From positions 104,843,835 through 104,907,834 of the forward strand of contig NC_084469.1 of the NCBI RefSeq assembly GCF_027409185.1: 64,000 bases of DNA, read 5' to 3'. Position numbers and translations under genes: made by a program. The notes below the pieces were generated by a model that saw nothing but the letters and a program-made list of their open reading frames with translations, had not been told where the DNA came from and searched no databases. Shown here piece by piece: positions 49,204 through 64,000 of this stretch (position 1 is the first letter of the stretch; the number at the start of each line of letters is the position of its first letter). This DNA is from Cynocephalus volans (Eukaryota > Chordata > Mammalia > Dermoptera > Cynocephalidae).

Positions 49204-50238
49204 CGCCTAGTTGGCCTTCCAGGGAGGAGCTCCCCACCATTGCAAGTTCCCTGGTGGGGACTCTCCCCAGTCCAGGCTTTTCCTCCTGCCCATCCCAAGG
49301 GATGGGTCAGTCCCCTTGCAGACAGACTGTTTCCCTAGTGTCCCAGGGGGCTGGAACAGTGGAAGCTTATTTCTCAGCAGCCTGGCCACACCTTCTCCCC
49401 CTTTCCCCTTCTGGGAGCCAAGTGGTCAGGGGTCACAGAGCTGTGGGCTAGCTGTGGGACTCAGTTATGAAGCTGGGGCCTGGCTCCAGAGCTGCTGGAT
49501 TTTGCTTTGCTTCTTCAGTTGGACCACCCCAGCTTTATATATATATTTTTTTCTTTCTGGGCTACCAGCAAGGCTATTATCACGTCAGAGTGTCCTCAAG
49601 ACTTTGGGTCGGGATCCTCAGTACCTGAGGCAGGAGCCACAAACTTTTGGGTCAGGTGGTACCAGCCAGTTCTTCTGGGTTTAATGACGAGTTGGCACCC
49701 TAATTCCCCTCCTTCCCCCAATCTCCTTGTAGTTCCCAGAACCGCCCCCCACCCACCCAAGTGGGTCCTGCCCTTCTCCCTCTCTGGCTGGCCTCCTGGT
49801 TTCAAGAGGCATAGGAACTGGGCCAACAACCCCGTGGAAAAAGAGACCTTCCTCCCTGCCTGGTTGGGCCGGGGCTGGCTGCTGCGGCTGCTGGAGCACA
49901 GACTGGGTCCTCCTGGGCCTCAGTTGGGTTGGGTACCATCTAGTCACATAAGGGCAGAGACTGGTGGGAGTTGGCTCTGATACGTGGATGGCAGAGAAGA
50001 AGGTGGTCGGGTAGCACCTCAGGCAAACAGGGTGAGCCTGTGCCTGGAGCTGGAGGAGAAGGCACTGGTAATAACTGCTTTGCTGTGAGAACTTGGGACA
50101 ATGTTATTTCACTACTGGGTGCCGACTACCTGCTGGGGTCTAGGCAGGCTGCCCTGAGTAGCAGATCTGGGAGCAGCTAGCTCTCAAGTAACTTCTAATA
50201 AAGGTAACCAACCTCAGACAAGCAAAAGATGGAGATGG

Positions 50239-50345
50239 GGGCTGGCCAGTTACTTTAATTGGTTAGAATGCCATGTGCTAACACCAACGTCAAGGGTTCG
50301 GATCCCCATGCTGGCCAGCCACCAAAAAAAAAAGAAAGAAAGAAA
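50239..50345 (+). mobile_element. tRNA-derived SINE, short form
   Basis: ggctggccagttactttaat, ctaacaccaacgtcaagggt, then an A-rich tail with AAAG repeats. Imperfect flanking duplication aaagatggagatg / aaagatccagatg. Confidence 0.85.
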
Positions 50346-51724
50346 AAGATCCAGATGATTACACGTATTTCTGTCTTTATAAAGATAGTACAACTAGGTG
50401 AAGTCATAGTAAGTGATGAGAGGATGGAAAGGTTTTGATTGGGTGGTCAGGGAAGGCTTCCAGGAGATCTAAGATCTGAATATTAAGAAATTAGCTGGGG
50501 GGTGGGGCACTGGCACAGGAACGGGCGAGTGTTCTAGACTGAGGGGACTGCACATTCAAAGCTTTTATTATGTGCCAGGCTCCTGCCAAGCGCTCCAAAC
50601 ATTTTGTCTTCGTGCAGGAAGGAGTGAGAGATTACTCTAGCATGGAGACAGAGACCCTTAGTGCTATTTGCAGGAAAGAAAAGCCCTATCTCAGGGTCTC
50701 CTGGATTTCTCAGTCACTCCAGATGAAAGTTCAGACCTCTTGGCCTGCAACGAGGACCTTTTAAAATTTCGCCCCCTGTCTGGGTAGTGGAGAGCCCCAG
50801 CAGGTTCTTGAGCTGGGCTTTGAGGAGATTTGCATTTTGGTCGCCCTGGAGGCACAGAGTTTGGAGAGTTGGAGGTTGGCCAGTGAGTCTGCCCCCAGAG
50901 TTCATCAGTATCATTGCCCGAGCCTGCGATGAAGAGAGCCTGCCAGGCTCAGGTGGGGCATGCTGCCCTTGAGGTGATGGCTGAGAACACGGAAGCAGTG
51001 TTCATGCCTCTCTCTGTTCATTCTCTTTGGTCCTCCCTGTGCCTCCTCACCCCCGTTCCCTCCCCTGGCATTTTTACACATTTGAACTTATTTAAGCCCG
51101 TGACTGGTGGGTTCTGCCTGTTGGCATCATCATTTGACACGCAGGAAAACTGAGGCACTTGAGTCCTTCACACGGCTCCCCAGGATGATCACTAATCGCC
51201 CTGCTCCCCTCTTCAGAAGCCTGTGGTAGCGGCCCTTGCAGGTGGCATGTGCTATCTTCCAGCTGACTTTGTGTCCATTGCCTCCCTGCCTTTGCTCCTG
51301 TGTCCCGTTGGCCAAGACTGTCTTCCCTTGGAGAACCTTCTGAGCCACAGAGGCCATGAGGGGGGACTGGGCCTGCACATCAGTTGGGGGCGAGGACTAG
51401 GCGAATCAGCAGAGGTGATGTGTCAGAGGTTGTGTCCAGTGTATGGTAGTGGTCATCACCCTGTCACGTCCCCCATCTCTCCCCTGCCATGTTCTCAGTG
51501 AAGCTCTTTAGAGACCCATGGGTCTTCTGTGAGGATGTTGACTGTGTCACAGTCATGTGTTCCATGTTGAGCAGTGGGTAGGGTGAGCAAATGGTGTAGT
51601 GGAGCAAGTCACATTCCACAGTTAATGCCACCCTGCTCAGCCACGAAGCCCTGGGCAAAGGTCTTGACCTTTGAGCCTCAGTTTCCTCTTCTCAGAAATG
51701 GGGACAAGCAGGCATAGCTGCACT

Positions 51725-51898
51725 GCAGTGATTTTCAACCAGAAATGGGACACTTGGGACATATCTGGAGACATTTTTAGGTGTCACAGCTAGGTGTAGG
51801 GGTGCTACTAGCCTCTGGTGCTCTATAGACCAGGGATGCAGTTCAACATAGGACAGCATAGAGGGCAGCCCCCACCACAAAGAATGATCCAGCACAAA
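51725..51898 (-). mobile_element. MER20-like hAT relic, truncated
   Basis: On the - strand it ends with tgtctccaga-type and ggttgaaaatcactgc sequence. It lies in NACC1 intron 1. Confidence 0.6.
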
Positions 51899-52369
51899 TG
51901 GAACCTGCTGTCGGGTTTTCTTGAGGATGACGGGAGAGGTTGGTGTCTGGGTATGATTGGATGATGCTGTGAAGGCAGTGGTGGAGCTCTCAGTGAGCGC
52001 TGCCCCTCAATCCCATGAATCGACACGCGGTCTGGGAGGTGGTGAGAGGAGGAGGATGTCTCTCTTGTTCTCAGGAAGTTTACTGTTGGGCAAGGGGCCA
52101 AGGGAATGCACAGAGGGGACACAATAATAACAGCTGGCATTACTGGGCACCAACTGTGAGGTGGACAGCAATGTGACTTGTGAGGTGGCTGTTGCTATTA
52201 GCCCATTTTACAGATGAGGAGACTGATGTTGGGGGCAAGCGCTATTACAGGTAAGTGTTTCCCAGGAGCAGAATTGTGAGAGGCTTTGTAAGGGATTTCA
52301 GCCTAAAATAATAGCATTCAGATTCTCATGCCCTGCCACGGCCCTGCATGGTCCTCCTAGCACATCTCA

Positions 52370-52513
52370 GAGGTTTTTTTTTTTTTGTCTTTTTCGTGAC
52401 CGGCACTCAGCCAGTGAGTGCACCGGCCATTCTTATATAGGATCCGAACCCGCGGCGGGAGTGTCGCCGCGCTCCCAGCGCCGCACTCTCCCAAGTGCGC
52501 CACGGGCTAGGCC
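52370..52513 (-). mobile_element. tRNA-derived SINE, long form (shortened), with 17-bp target duplication
   Basis: T run, gtctttttcgtgaccggcac, tatataggatccgaac and gccgcactctcccaagtgcg. Flanked by cctcctagcacatctca at 52353-52369 and 52514-52530. Confidence 0.93.
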
Positions 52514-53104
52514 CCTCCTAGCACATCTCAACAAGCCCCATCCCCAGTGTAACCACCTCCCTCCAGCCCCCTTTGTGGAAGTTGCACTGATGTCACCTCA
52601 GGACCTTTGCACTCACCGTTCCCTCCACCCTTTGCTGCTGCATCTTTGGGGTATGAATGCACAGAGGGAGTGGGATGTGACTCCGAAAGGTGGGCTTATG
52701 GTCAGTGGAGGGAAAGAGAGGTGTACAGGCTGGAGCTCTCTGAAAACAGAGGCATCACTTTTCCTGGGCTCTCCAAGGAGCTGGAGCTGCTGCAGGCAGA
52801 GGCCAGATTGCCGAGGGCTGCGTGGAGCGAGTGGGAGGAGGGAGAGGCAGCAGGTGGAGACTGCTCATTCCTGGAGATGGTGGTGGGCGGAGGAAGAGCT
52901 GTGAGAGGCTGGGCAGAGGAGGAGGGCCTACCTGAGGGTGCGGGGGCAGAAAGAGCTGCACCCCCGGTCTCATCCTTGGAGGGCACCTGAGACCCGAGGC
53001 AAGGGCCCCCAGGCAGGCAGCAGACCCTGTTTCTGGAGAGCACACACGCAGTGAGGGTGAAGAGCCCCAGTTGTGGGCTTGCCCTGCCCTGGCTTCCCAT
53101 CCCA

Positions 53105-53365
53105 CCTGTAGCTTCTCTGAGCACCAGTTTTCCCATCTGTGAAATAGGTCTAGTCACAGCTGCCTCACAACATTGCCTGATTCTTAGGAGCCAGTCAGTC
53201 TGGGTACAAACCCGGGCCTCTGACGTCACCTCTCTGAGCCTCATTCTTCTCATCTGTAAAATGGCAGGGAGGCTCATGTCTTTCTCAAAAACTGTCAAGA
53301 GGTGTACATAAAGTGAATTTTGTCTGAACTCTCGCCAGGTGCTGGCACACAGTAGGTGCAGCATG
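53105..53365 (+). repeat. MIR relic(s)
   Basis: Two cores, caccagttttcccatctgtg and cctcattcttctcatctgta, followed by gtgctggcacacagtaggtg; probably two overlapping or nested MIR copies. Confidence 0.65.
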
Positions 53366-53727
53366 AGTGGGAGTGACTGTTATTAATCCTGTTAACCACC
53401 ACCGATTTAATGACAGCCTTTCAAGGGAAAAGGGAAGGAATTAAATGTGCGCATACTTAAAAGAAAAAAATACACATGTCAACTGTAGGATCCATGTGGT
53501 CAGACATCACTTTGTTCTCCACTAGCAAAACGTTTGCCTGGGTTGCCTTCATATCTGGCCCCTCCAGGGTGTCTGAATGATTCTGGTCCAGGCAGGCCAC
53601 CTGAGCAGCCACTAGGATCCAGCTACCTCTTCCTGAGCTGGGTGAAGGTCCGCAGGGCTTTCTGGGGCCTTTGCTCCTTGTTTCGCTTGAAGTTGATGGT
53701 TTCCCTCAACTGGTTTACATGTTGTTT

Positions 53728-54094
53728 TAGTCCATTTGGGCTACTGTAACAAAATACCATACGCTGGGTCATTTATAAACACCAGAAATTTATTGCTTAC
53801 AATTCTGGAAGCTGGGAAGTCCAAGATCAAGGCGCCAGCAGATTCAGTGTCTGGTGAGGGCCTGTTCTTCATAGATGGCACATTCTTTGCTGTGTCCTCA
53901 CATGACGGAAGGGGTGAACAAGCTCCCTCAGGCCTCTTTTATGAAGGGTACCAATCCTGCTCGTGGGGCCAGAGCCCTCATCAAGTAACCACCTCCCGAA
54001 GGCCCTGCTTCTTAATACTGTTGCATTGGAGATAGGTTTCAACATATGAATTTGGAGATTGTGGAGGTGCAGACATTCAGACCATAGCACATGT
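53728..54094. repeat. Interspersed repeat, family not assigned (copy 1)
   Basis: Starts ttttagtccatttgggctac, has aaatttattgcttacaattc and ends with caacatatgaatttggag and cattcagaccatagca. I know this as a widespread mammalian repeat but do not name the family. It is related to 55038-55330. Confidence 0.6.
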
Positions 54095-54469
54095 CCGTGG
54101 CCATCTCACAGCTTCCCGCAAAGTCAGCCAGAAACATCTGTGCCTTTTACAGTCCCTCATGAGGCACAAATCTGTTGCCTCAGCCTCTTCTGGCTGGGGA
54201 ATTCCAGAGCTCTCTTCTCAAAGAACTGGCAGTTTCAACTCCCAGGAATTGTCCTGCTAGCCCCCTTCCCATAGAAGGCGTGATCCAACCAAGTGTGGGC
54301 AGTCCTAAAGAATCCAAAATTTGGTGACATTGAGCCCCAAGTGAGACCCTGATTGCAGGCCACCCACCTGGGGCGGCTGTCTGCATGGCCACAGATCCTG
54401 CTTCCGAGCCCCACTCTTGTTTTAGTTGCATTAATGTAGAACAAGAAAGGAAGTTAGATTGGAAGCAAT

Positions 54470-55020
54470 GGAAATAATTCTTCATTTGTTCCACAAACAA
54501 CTATTGAGTACCTGATGTGTGCCCGGCCCAGTCCTAGGGGCAGGGGGCAGACACAGCAGTGGCCTACACAAGCAAACTCCCTGCCCTGGTAGAGCTGACA
54601 TGAAGCAGAAGCAATAAAGTTTGCCGGGTCAGGAGTAGGGCCAAGGAGGAAAAGTCAAGCAGGGCAAGCAGCCTAAGGAGTTGGTGTTGGGAAGGGCTTT
54701 GTCTGGGTGAGTGGGGAGAGTATGAAGAGTGTGGCTGCCTCAGGGATAGCATTCTAGGAGGTCCGAGAGCAGGCAGGGCCAGACCATGAGGAACCCCAAT
54801 AAAGCATTGTGGGTTCCCCATGTGGCATCACTCAGGGCCAAGGTGGTGTAAGTCAAGGGTGAATACTAGGATTTTGACCTGAGCAAGGAGGGCTGGAGCT
54901 GGTGAAAGCTGTGGCACGAGTAGGTTTTGGGGATGACTGGAGTTTGGTTGTGGACATGTTGGGTGGAGGCCAGAGCGGGGGTGGTGGTGTCTGGCACCCA
55001 CAGGGAGGTCGTTGGTGAGT
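54470..55020. repeat. Ancient interspersed repeat, family not assigned
   Basis: Begins attgagtacctgatgtgtgc, continues with ccctgccctggtagagctga, a purine-rich body and gttgtggacatgttgggtgg. Fragments of the same consensus appear near 155-235, 10985-11165 and 50395-50560. Confidence 0.45.
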
Positions 55021-55037
55021 AGACGCTGTTTCAAGCC

Positions 55038-55330
55038 TACATTAGTCATCTTGGGCCGCTAGAACAAAATACTGTAGATTGAGTGGCTTAAACAACAGAC
55101 ATTTATTTTCTCACGGTTCTGGGTGCTGGCAGTCCAAGATCAGGGTGCCAGCATGGTAGGTTCTGGTGAGGGCTCTTTTCCTGGCTTGCACATGGCAGCC
55201 TTCTTGCTTCCCTTTATGACCTCATTTAATCTTAATTTCCTCCTAAAGACCCCATCTCCAAATACAGGCACATTGGGGGGTTAGGGCTTCAACATAAGAG
55301 TTCTGGGGGACACAGCTCAGTCCATAGCAG
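55038..55330. repeat. Interspersed repeat, family not assigned (copy 2)
   Basis: Starts cattagtcatcttgggccgc, has agacatttattttctcacgg and ends with gggacacagctcagtccata. Same layout as 53728-54094 but more diverged. Confidence 0.55.
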
Positions 55331-57089
55331 AGCCCTGAGATTAGGTGTGATTCCCCCAGAGGTGAGAGCTCCCAGCCTACCACTGCCCCTCCCAGATCTC
55401 CACTCCAGTGTTGCCTCTTCCAGGCAAAGCTACATGCCGCAGTGTGTTGATATGTGCACCTCTGGATGAATGGTGGTGTTCCCCGCCAGACCATGAGTTC
55501 CAGAGGCAAGGCTTTGTCTTAGTGGTGGCCTGCCCCCGGCTCCCAGGCAAGGACTTGGCAAATATTTATTGAGTGACTGTTGGGAGGTCATGGAAACCGT
55601 GTGCAGGGCCCTTGTGTTTCGCTGGGAGACCCACTTGCACTGGGACCAGGAGTAGCGATGCTGGGAGGGTCCCCTCTGCCCTGCGTGGGGCTGGGGGCTG
55701 CCCTGGGCCTCCTGCCCCTCCCCTCCAGGGAGTTCTGATATGCCGGGTTTTTGAGGAGAGATGATTCAGATAGGGTTTTCTGCTCTCGTGGAGTTCAGAG
55801 TCAAGTGTTCTTGGAGTTAAAAATGAGGGCGCTGTGGCAGAGGTGGGGTGCAGAAGATGGCATCTTCCCCAGTCTGGGGAATACTCAGAGCAGGAGTAGC
55901 TGAGAGTGGAAGTGAAGGACGTGGATGGTGGGAAGAGGAGGGCAGTCCCAGCAGGGTGCAGAGCTGGGGCAGAGGCCTGGCCACATGCAAGGCACCACGC
56001 AGTGTGCCTGAGCCTGCCTGAGATGGGTGAGGATGGGGAGGGCCTGGGTGCCAGGCTGAGGAGTGCATTTCATCAGGTGGGGTGGGGAGCAGAGTTGGCT
56101 GCTCTGGGGGCTCAGCTTGGGGACAGAATCGTGGTTTAGAGGCCCCGACCCCTGACTTTGTCCCTCTGCTGCTCCAACAAGCAGGTGATCCGGCCTGGTA
56201 CCAGCTGCTGTTTCTTCTGGGAGCCCAATCATGGCTGCTCCCTCCTGGGGCTGGTATGGGTGAAGGGCTTCTTGCAGGGCCCAAGGCAGTTGTCCTTCTG
56301 TGTCCAGTGGACTGGATTATGCCAGTTGGCATTGGAGGGAGGGGTGCTTGGGGGTGGGTCACCCGGGGCCCTTCACTGCAGCCCCAGGGCTCTCCACAGC
56401 CCCGCCCCACCTGTCTTCCCCCTAGGCAGTGACCACCTTAACTCAGTGCAGGGACAGCAGTGCAGGGACGGCGAGGCCATGAGGGTACTGGTGGAACAGC
56501 ACTCAGGTCTCTGCAGCTCACAGACCTGCCACCCACCCAGCAATGTGCCAGGAGGGCTCCTGTGCGCTGATTGGCTGAGCCATTCTCACCATTTGCTCCC
56601 TGCTCTCCCTCCCCTGCAATTGCTAATCAAAGGCTCCAAAGCTCTGGGTGCTGGGCTCTGAGTCTGGGGACCCCAGCCTGAATGTCAGATTGGCTCTGGC
56701 CCTTTGGAGGGCTGCATGCCTGTCCTGTCTTTGTCCCCACTCTTTGGGTATGAGCCTGGAGCACCCCTCCAGGAACTGGGGGCCAGCAGCTTTTTCCCTT
56801 GGCCACCTTGGCCCTGGTCATTTGGGCTCCAGTATCTGGGGTGGCTCCAATTTGGCAGCCAGGGAGGTGGGTCAGAGATGCCAGGACACCTGGAAGTGGG
56901 CTCTCTGGGCTCTGCCCTTTGCCCCCCACATGGTGCCTTGGCTTCTCCTGCCTCTTTATGTAGACACTCAGACCTGAACTTGAATTCCTGGGAGGAAATT
57001 TGTACTGCCTTCTGACTGGGGCTTCCCAGTCTTTGTCTCCTTCCTCTGATTACCCGAAGTTGTTTTCTGCGGTGGTGACAGTGATTTGG

Positions 57090-57275
57090 AGTGGGTGGCG
57101 GTAGTCACAAGCTTTTGTGCTGAGACAGATCCTGGTTTGAATCTTGCCCCTAGCACTTAACTCACATATGACCTCAGGACAGGCCTCATCTTCCATGTGG
57201 CCTCAGTTTTCCCAGCTGTGAATTGGGAGTAGGAAACCAGCCCCAAAGGCTTGCTAAGAGGATGCAGGAAGCTCC
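57090..57275 (+). repeat. MIR relic
   Basis: gacagatcctggtttgaatc, tgacctcaggacaggcctca and cctcagttttcccagctgtg give the MIR order. Confidence 0.65.
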
Positions 57276-58282
57276 TGTATGTTGCAGGTGGCTCCCCTAT
57301 TAGCCTGGATGCTGGAGGGGCAGGGCCTGCGTCTCCCGCATGGTCTGCCAGAGCTACAGGCTGAGTTTGCAGAATCAGGTTAGCCTTGATTTCTAAATAG
57401 TGAAAGAGATTTGGAGCTCTGGGTCCCAGGAGCAGGTCGGTTTTAGAGGCACTACTCAACCTGGACTCGAGGTGGACCTCAGCCCTTGAGCACACGGTGC
57501 TTCTGTTCCTCACAGCGGCCGTTTCAGAATGAACCAGGTAGGGGCCAAGTCTCCACTGCATCCCCAAGGCTCAGCCCTCAGAGGCAGCTCGGAATGGAGT
57601 CGCTAATGAATGAAAAACGTGAAAGATGCATGAGAGCTAACTGTGCAAGTGAGGGAAGAACAGTTGGGGACTCCATTCCTCCCCCAGGGCCTTTGCACAT
57701 ACTCTTTCCGCTGTTCTCTCTCTCACCAGCTAGTCTCTGCTCCAGCCTCTCACTCAGGGAAGCCTTCTTGCCCCCTCCTCCTGCCCAGTTAGGACCAGAA
57801 CCTGTAGACCAGACCCTGTAGGACTGTAGAAGACTCACTTTTACCTGTGGGGTCAGGTGTAAAGCCACACCTTCCTTCAGAACCCTTTGACGATTGTCCC
57901 GAGTATGGGACACAGACTTTCCACCTTCTTGCCTGGCCAGTTCTTCCTCCCAGAAGAGGCAAGACAGGCTCTGATGCAGATGGTCACACTTTGAGAGGTG
58001 CCCGGTCCCCGCCACCTCCCCGAGCTGGTGTCCCCACAGGTCAGGACAGGGGATGGGCGCCCTGAGCAAAATCAATTCCCATTTTTTCCTCCCCTCCCCC
58101 TCAAGCACTTTTGGGTTAATTTGCATAAATTCAAATAGGTGTGGTGTAATTTCACACCTTTTATTTCTTTTAAAATATTGTTTAGTTCTATATACAGGCA
58201 GTACATTCAAGTCTTGTCCCCAGTTCTGCCCAGAAGAAACCAGTCCCACGGTTTCTTTCCTTTAACAAAAAAATAGCTTTTG

Positions 58283-58450
58283 GGCCAGCCCGTGGCTTAC
58301 TCGGGAGAGTGCGGTGCTGATAACACCAAGGCCTTGGGTTCGGATCCCATATAGGAATGGCCAGTTAGCTCACTGTCTGAGCATGGTGCTGACAACACCA
58401 AGTCAAGAGTTAATATCCCCTTACCAGTCATCTTTTTTTAAAAAAAAATA
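58283..58450 (+). mobile_element. tRNA-derived SINE, dimeric long form
   Basis: Two related tRNA-like units: one starts ggccagcccgtggcttactc and the second ggccagttagctcactgtct, each with an acaccaag B-box region, then an A-rich tail. Confidence 0.9.
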
Positions 58451-59290
58451 GCTTTTATTGAGATACACACATTATGCAGTTCATCCATTTAAATTGTATT
58501 GTTTAGTGGTCTTTAGTATATGCACAGAATTGTACAACCATTGCCACAGACAGTTTTAGAAGTATTTTTTTTCATTGAGTTAAGAATAGGGCTGTCTGGT
58601 TAGCTCAGTTGGTTACAGCATGGTGCTGATAACACCAAGGTCCAGCGTTCCATCCCTGTCCCAGCCAGCTGCCCCCCCCCCAAAAAGAATAAATCCCACA
58701 CCTCTTTGCTCTCATCGCTCCCCCTTCCCCTCCCCCAGCCCCTGGCATCCACTAATCTTCTTTCTGTCTATGGATTTGCCCATTCTGGACATTTCATACC
58801 AATGGAATTATACACTATGTGGTCTTTTGTGTTTGGCTTCTTTCACTCAGCATCATGTTTTCCAGGGACATCTATGTTGTAGCGTGTGTCAGAGTTTCCT
58901 TCCTTTTTATAGCCAAATAATATTCCATTTTACGGATCCCCACATTGTGTTTATCCATTCATCCGTTGATGGACATTTGGATTGTTTCCACCTTTGGGCT
59001 ATTGTGAATAACACTGCTATAAACACTTGTGTACAGGTTATGTGGATATATGTTTTTGTTTCTCTTGGGCGTAAATCTTAGGGGTGGAATTGCTGGGTCA
59101 CCTGGTTTAACCATTTGACTTCCAGACTGTCCTCCACAGTGGCTGCCTTGTTTTACATCCCGCCAGCATAGTATGAGGGCTCTGATTTCTCATCCTTGCC
59201 AGCACTTACTACCTTTTTGGTTTTAGTGGGTGTGAGATGGTATCTCATTGTGGTTTGGATTTGCATTTCCCAGGTGACTGTGATGTTTTC
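58443..59290 (-). mobile_element. LINE-1 3' end (ORF2 C-terminus and 3'UTR), old and truncated
   Basis: On the - strand it reads the conserved L1 tail: tgagataccatctcacacc, tgacccagcaattccaccc and ggtggaaacaatccaaatgt, running to the 3'UTR. It is interrupted by a tRNA-SINE. No intact ORF remains. Confidence 0.85.
58588..58688 (+). mobile_element. tRNA-derived SINE inserted into an L1 relic
   Basis: ggctgtctggttagctcagt, gataacaccaaggtccagcg and a short A tail. It splits the L1 sequence on either side (58443-58587 and 58689-59290). Confidence 0.9.
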
Positions 59291-59817
59291 ATGTCATTTC
59301 TTGAGTGGTCACTCAGCCATTCAACAAGTAGTTATTGAGGGTCCCGTGCTCAGCACTGCAGACTCTGGTGTACAGTCACATGACCCTGCCCTCCTGGTGT
59401 TTGTGTGCCAGTGCCTTGCGTGTGCATGGGGTGCTAGTGCTAGTTAATGGTCGCAGAGCACTCACTGTGTCCTGGCCACCTTTCCAAGCACCTAGGCAAA
59501 CTCATTTAATATTCAAGTACATACAGGTAAGAATGCTTTTGTCCTCCTCTCTGTAAGGGACAGCATGTGGCCACCCTGGTCTGTAGCTGGCTTAGCCAAT
59601 TTGACAGTAATATAAAAGCAAATCCCCATCTAGGTGAATGGAGTGGGTGGCCCCGTGCAATTCTTGTGGCCATGGCAGATTCCATCACATGGATGTCTGC
59701 TCTCGTGTGTCTTCCTCCAGCAGATGAGGTCTGTGCGGGCCGGGCCAAGCCAGCACTTGCCCCCTGACCCCATCACTCCATTCTTTGTCTCTCCCTATCC
59801 CTTGTGCAGCTGCCGCC

Positions 59818-62810
<2,993 letters not shown>

Positions 62811-64000
62811 CGCCCACTGGACCCTCCCCTCGGGGCCGTCACACTCCCCCCTCCTGTCACACACACCCACCCACCATCTTGGTCACGAGCTACTGTCTGT
62901 CCTTCCCCAGGACCCGTGGGGGGCGCTGCATGCTCCCGGCCCCTCTGCTTCCCTGTCACACCCCCTTCACCCAATACGAGCCAGGCCAGCCGGCAGGGAG
63001 AGGATGGAGGGGCAGGTGTTGGCGAGGTTTGTGTTGCCTGCTCTGACACAGTGCACTCTCCTGACCCCTAGCATTCCTCTCCCCCCTCACCAGGCCCCGC
63101 GTGGGAGGGGGCTGGCTCCGGGCGCTCGGGAGGGTCCCCTCCCCAGGCCCTGGGCCGCCTCAGCCTCTGCCCCTTGGGACTTGAGGGGGGTCCCTGGGGG
63201 TTCTCAGACCCCTCCTGTCACCTCCCAGTGCTTCCACGTCTCCAAAAGCGCCTTCCTGTCACCCTCGTCTGTCCCTGCACCTGGGGCTGGGGTCGGCGAG
63301 GTCACGGGGACTGTCCATTTTATAGCTGAGGAAACTGAGGCTCTGAGAAATTTCCACAACCAACCTAATGTGGCCAGCGGTAGCGGGCTCAGCACCTTTC
63401 TCTCCCCTGCCCATCGCTGGGACTCTATTGCCCCCATTGGTCCCCTGGGGCCTGAAAGAGGCAGGCCTAAGGGAGGAGGGCTCTTGGGGGCAGACCAAGG
63501 GCCTCAGAGGACAGGAGAGGTGCCCGGGGCTTGCAGAGCGTGTGCGTGTGTGTGTGTGCACGCGTGTGCATGTGTAGAGGTTTTGCTTTCAAACAGATGT
63601 AGATATAAGAGGCAGTAGGACCAGGGTTGGAACCCAGGGCAGCAGGCTGGGGGGCTGCCGCCCCCCCCATTCCCCCCGCCCCCACCCCACCCCACGGCAG
63701 GGCTCCCAGCCCCCACCCCTTGTACATACTTTTTAAAACATTTTTTTAGCGAATGAAATATTGAAGTATAAGATTTCCTTTTATTTTTCAAACCAACGGG
63801 ACTGTGTCTGATGTCCCCCCTCGGTCCCTGAAGGCCGTGGAAGGCAGGATGGGCTGGGGGGCTGGGGGCAGGCTGAACGTGTGCGTGCGTGTGTGGGTGT
63901 GCGTGTGTGCAGCGTGGGCGCCTGTGTCCGTGGAGGGGCCCCAGTCCCAGCCGCCGCCTGGGCTCCTGTGGCTCTGACCACTCCACCTTTCCCCCCATTC
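62811..64000 (+). other. NACC1: NACC1 3' untranslated region, continues past the window
   Basis: GC-rich, with a short MIR-like piece at about 63315-63365, a TG/CG-alternating stretch at 63539-63575 and an AT-rich pocket at 63725-63790. No AATAAA is seen in this stretch; GAATGAAATATTGAAG near 63750 is not a convincing signal. The end is therefore probably beyond 64000. Confidence 0.8.

Larger units (their letters stand above)
47673..59809 (+). other. NACC1: NACC1 intron 1 (12.1 kb)
   Basis: CpG-rich to about 48.1 kb, then mostly old repeats: several MIR-type relics, a MER20-like copy, two related 300-370 bp repeats, tRNA-SINEs and an L1 3' end. No further exon was recognised. Confidence 0.7.

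Noticed and set aside
58283-58688. tRNA genes (A-box and B-box sequences)
   Set aside because: They are tRNA-derived SINEs with A-rich tails and target duplications, not folded tRNA genes.
58443-59290. Active LINE-1
   Set aside because: Only the ORF2 end and 3'UTR remain, diverged and split by a SINE.
59785-59817. Possible N-terminal extension of NACC1 upstream of the ATG at 59818
   Set aside because: The extra in-frame codons lie before the splice acceptor at 59809 and are intronic; the ATG at 59818 matches the family start.

Overview
This is a 64 kb piece of a placental mammal chromosome. Four split genes with canonical GT/AG introns can be rebuilt exon by exon: the 3' part of NFIX (+ strand), LYL1 (-), TRMT1 (-) and NACC1 (+). 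I recognise this order and orientation as that of human 19p13.13. The species is not human and not an ape or monkey. The GC-rich, gene-dense sequence contains no Alu, no rodent B1/B2 and no horse-type ERE1 SINE that I can see. Instead it carries at least seven young tRNA-derived SINEs (GATAACACCAA core, TATATAGGATCCGAAC linker), several with clean target-site duplications. I cannot name the species. A bat, lemur or other lineage with this SINE remains open.

Layout. Positions 1-9718 are the end of a long NFIX intron. NFIX exons 3 to 11 lie between 9719 and 29623, giving 315 C-terminal residues in frame without a break. They are followed by a 4.1 kb 3'UTR ending at overlapping AATAAA signals at 33689-33698. 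LYL1 converges on NFIX from the other strand: stop at 34247, ATG at 36047, 279 aa, with a GATA/E-box/ETS promoter near 37.3 kb. Positions 36.1-39.7 kb hold degenerate minisatellites, a compound (TG)n minisatellite built on a 232-bp duplication, and an orphan CpG island. TRMT1 runs from its AATAAA at 39705-39710 up to a CCAAT/E-box/YY1 promoter near 46.25 kb: 16 coding exons, 662 aa, frame intact. About 1.1 kb of MIR-type relics separates it from the divergent CpG-island promoter of NACC1 (about 47.4 kb). NACC1 has a 12 kb first intron full of old repeats, then five coding exons (59818-62810, 537 aa) and a 3'UTR that runs off the window.

The genes are functionally separate: two DNA-binding regulators (NFIX, LYL1), a tRNA-modifying enzyme (TRMT1) and a BTB/BEN corepressor (NACC1). 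There is no operon-like logic and I see no new multi-gene system. The best leads are regulatory or unusual at small scale: (1) perfect CTG-N7/8-TGATAAG composite motifs in an NFIX intron and in the LYL1 promoter, LYL1 itself being a partner in complexes that bind such sites; (2) a homotypic cluster of six CAGCTG E-boxes within 147 bp of an NFIX intron; (3) a tailless 5' half of tRNA-Cys inserted as a retro-pseudogene next to a SINE; (4) AT-rich, probably conserved islands in NFIX introns; (5) overlapping or dual-frame coding in NFIX exon 10 and at the 5' end of NACC1; (6) an 84-nt in-frame, stop-free intron in NACC1.
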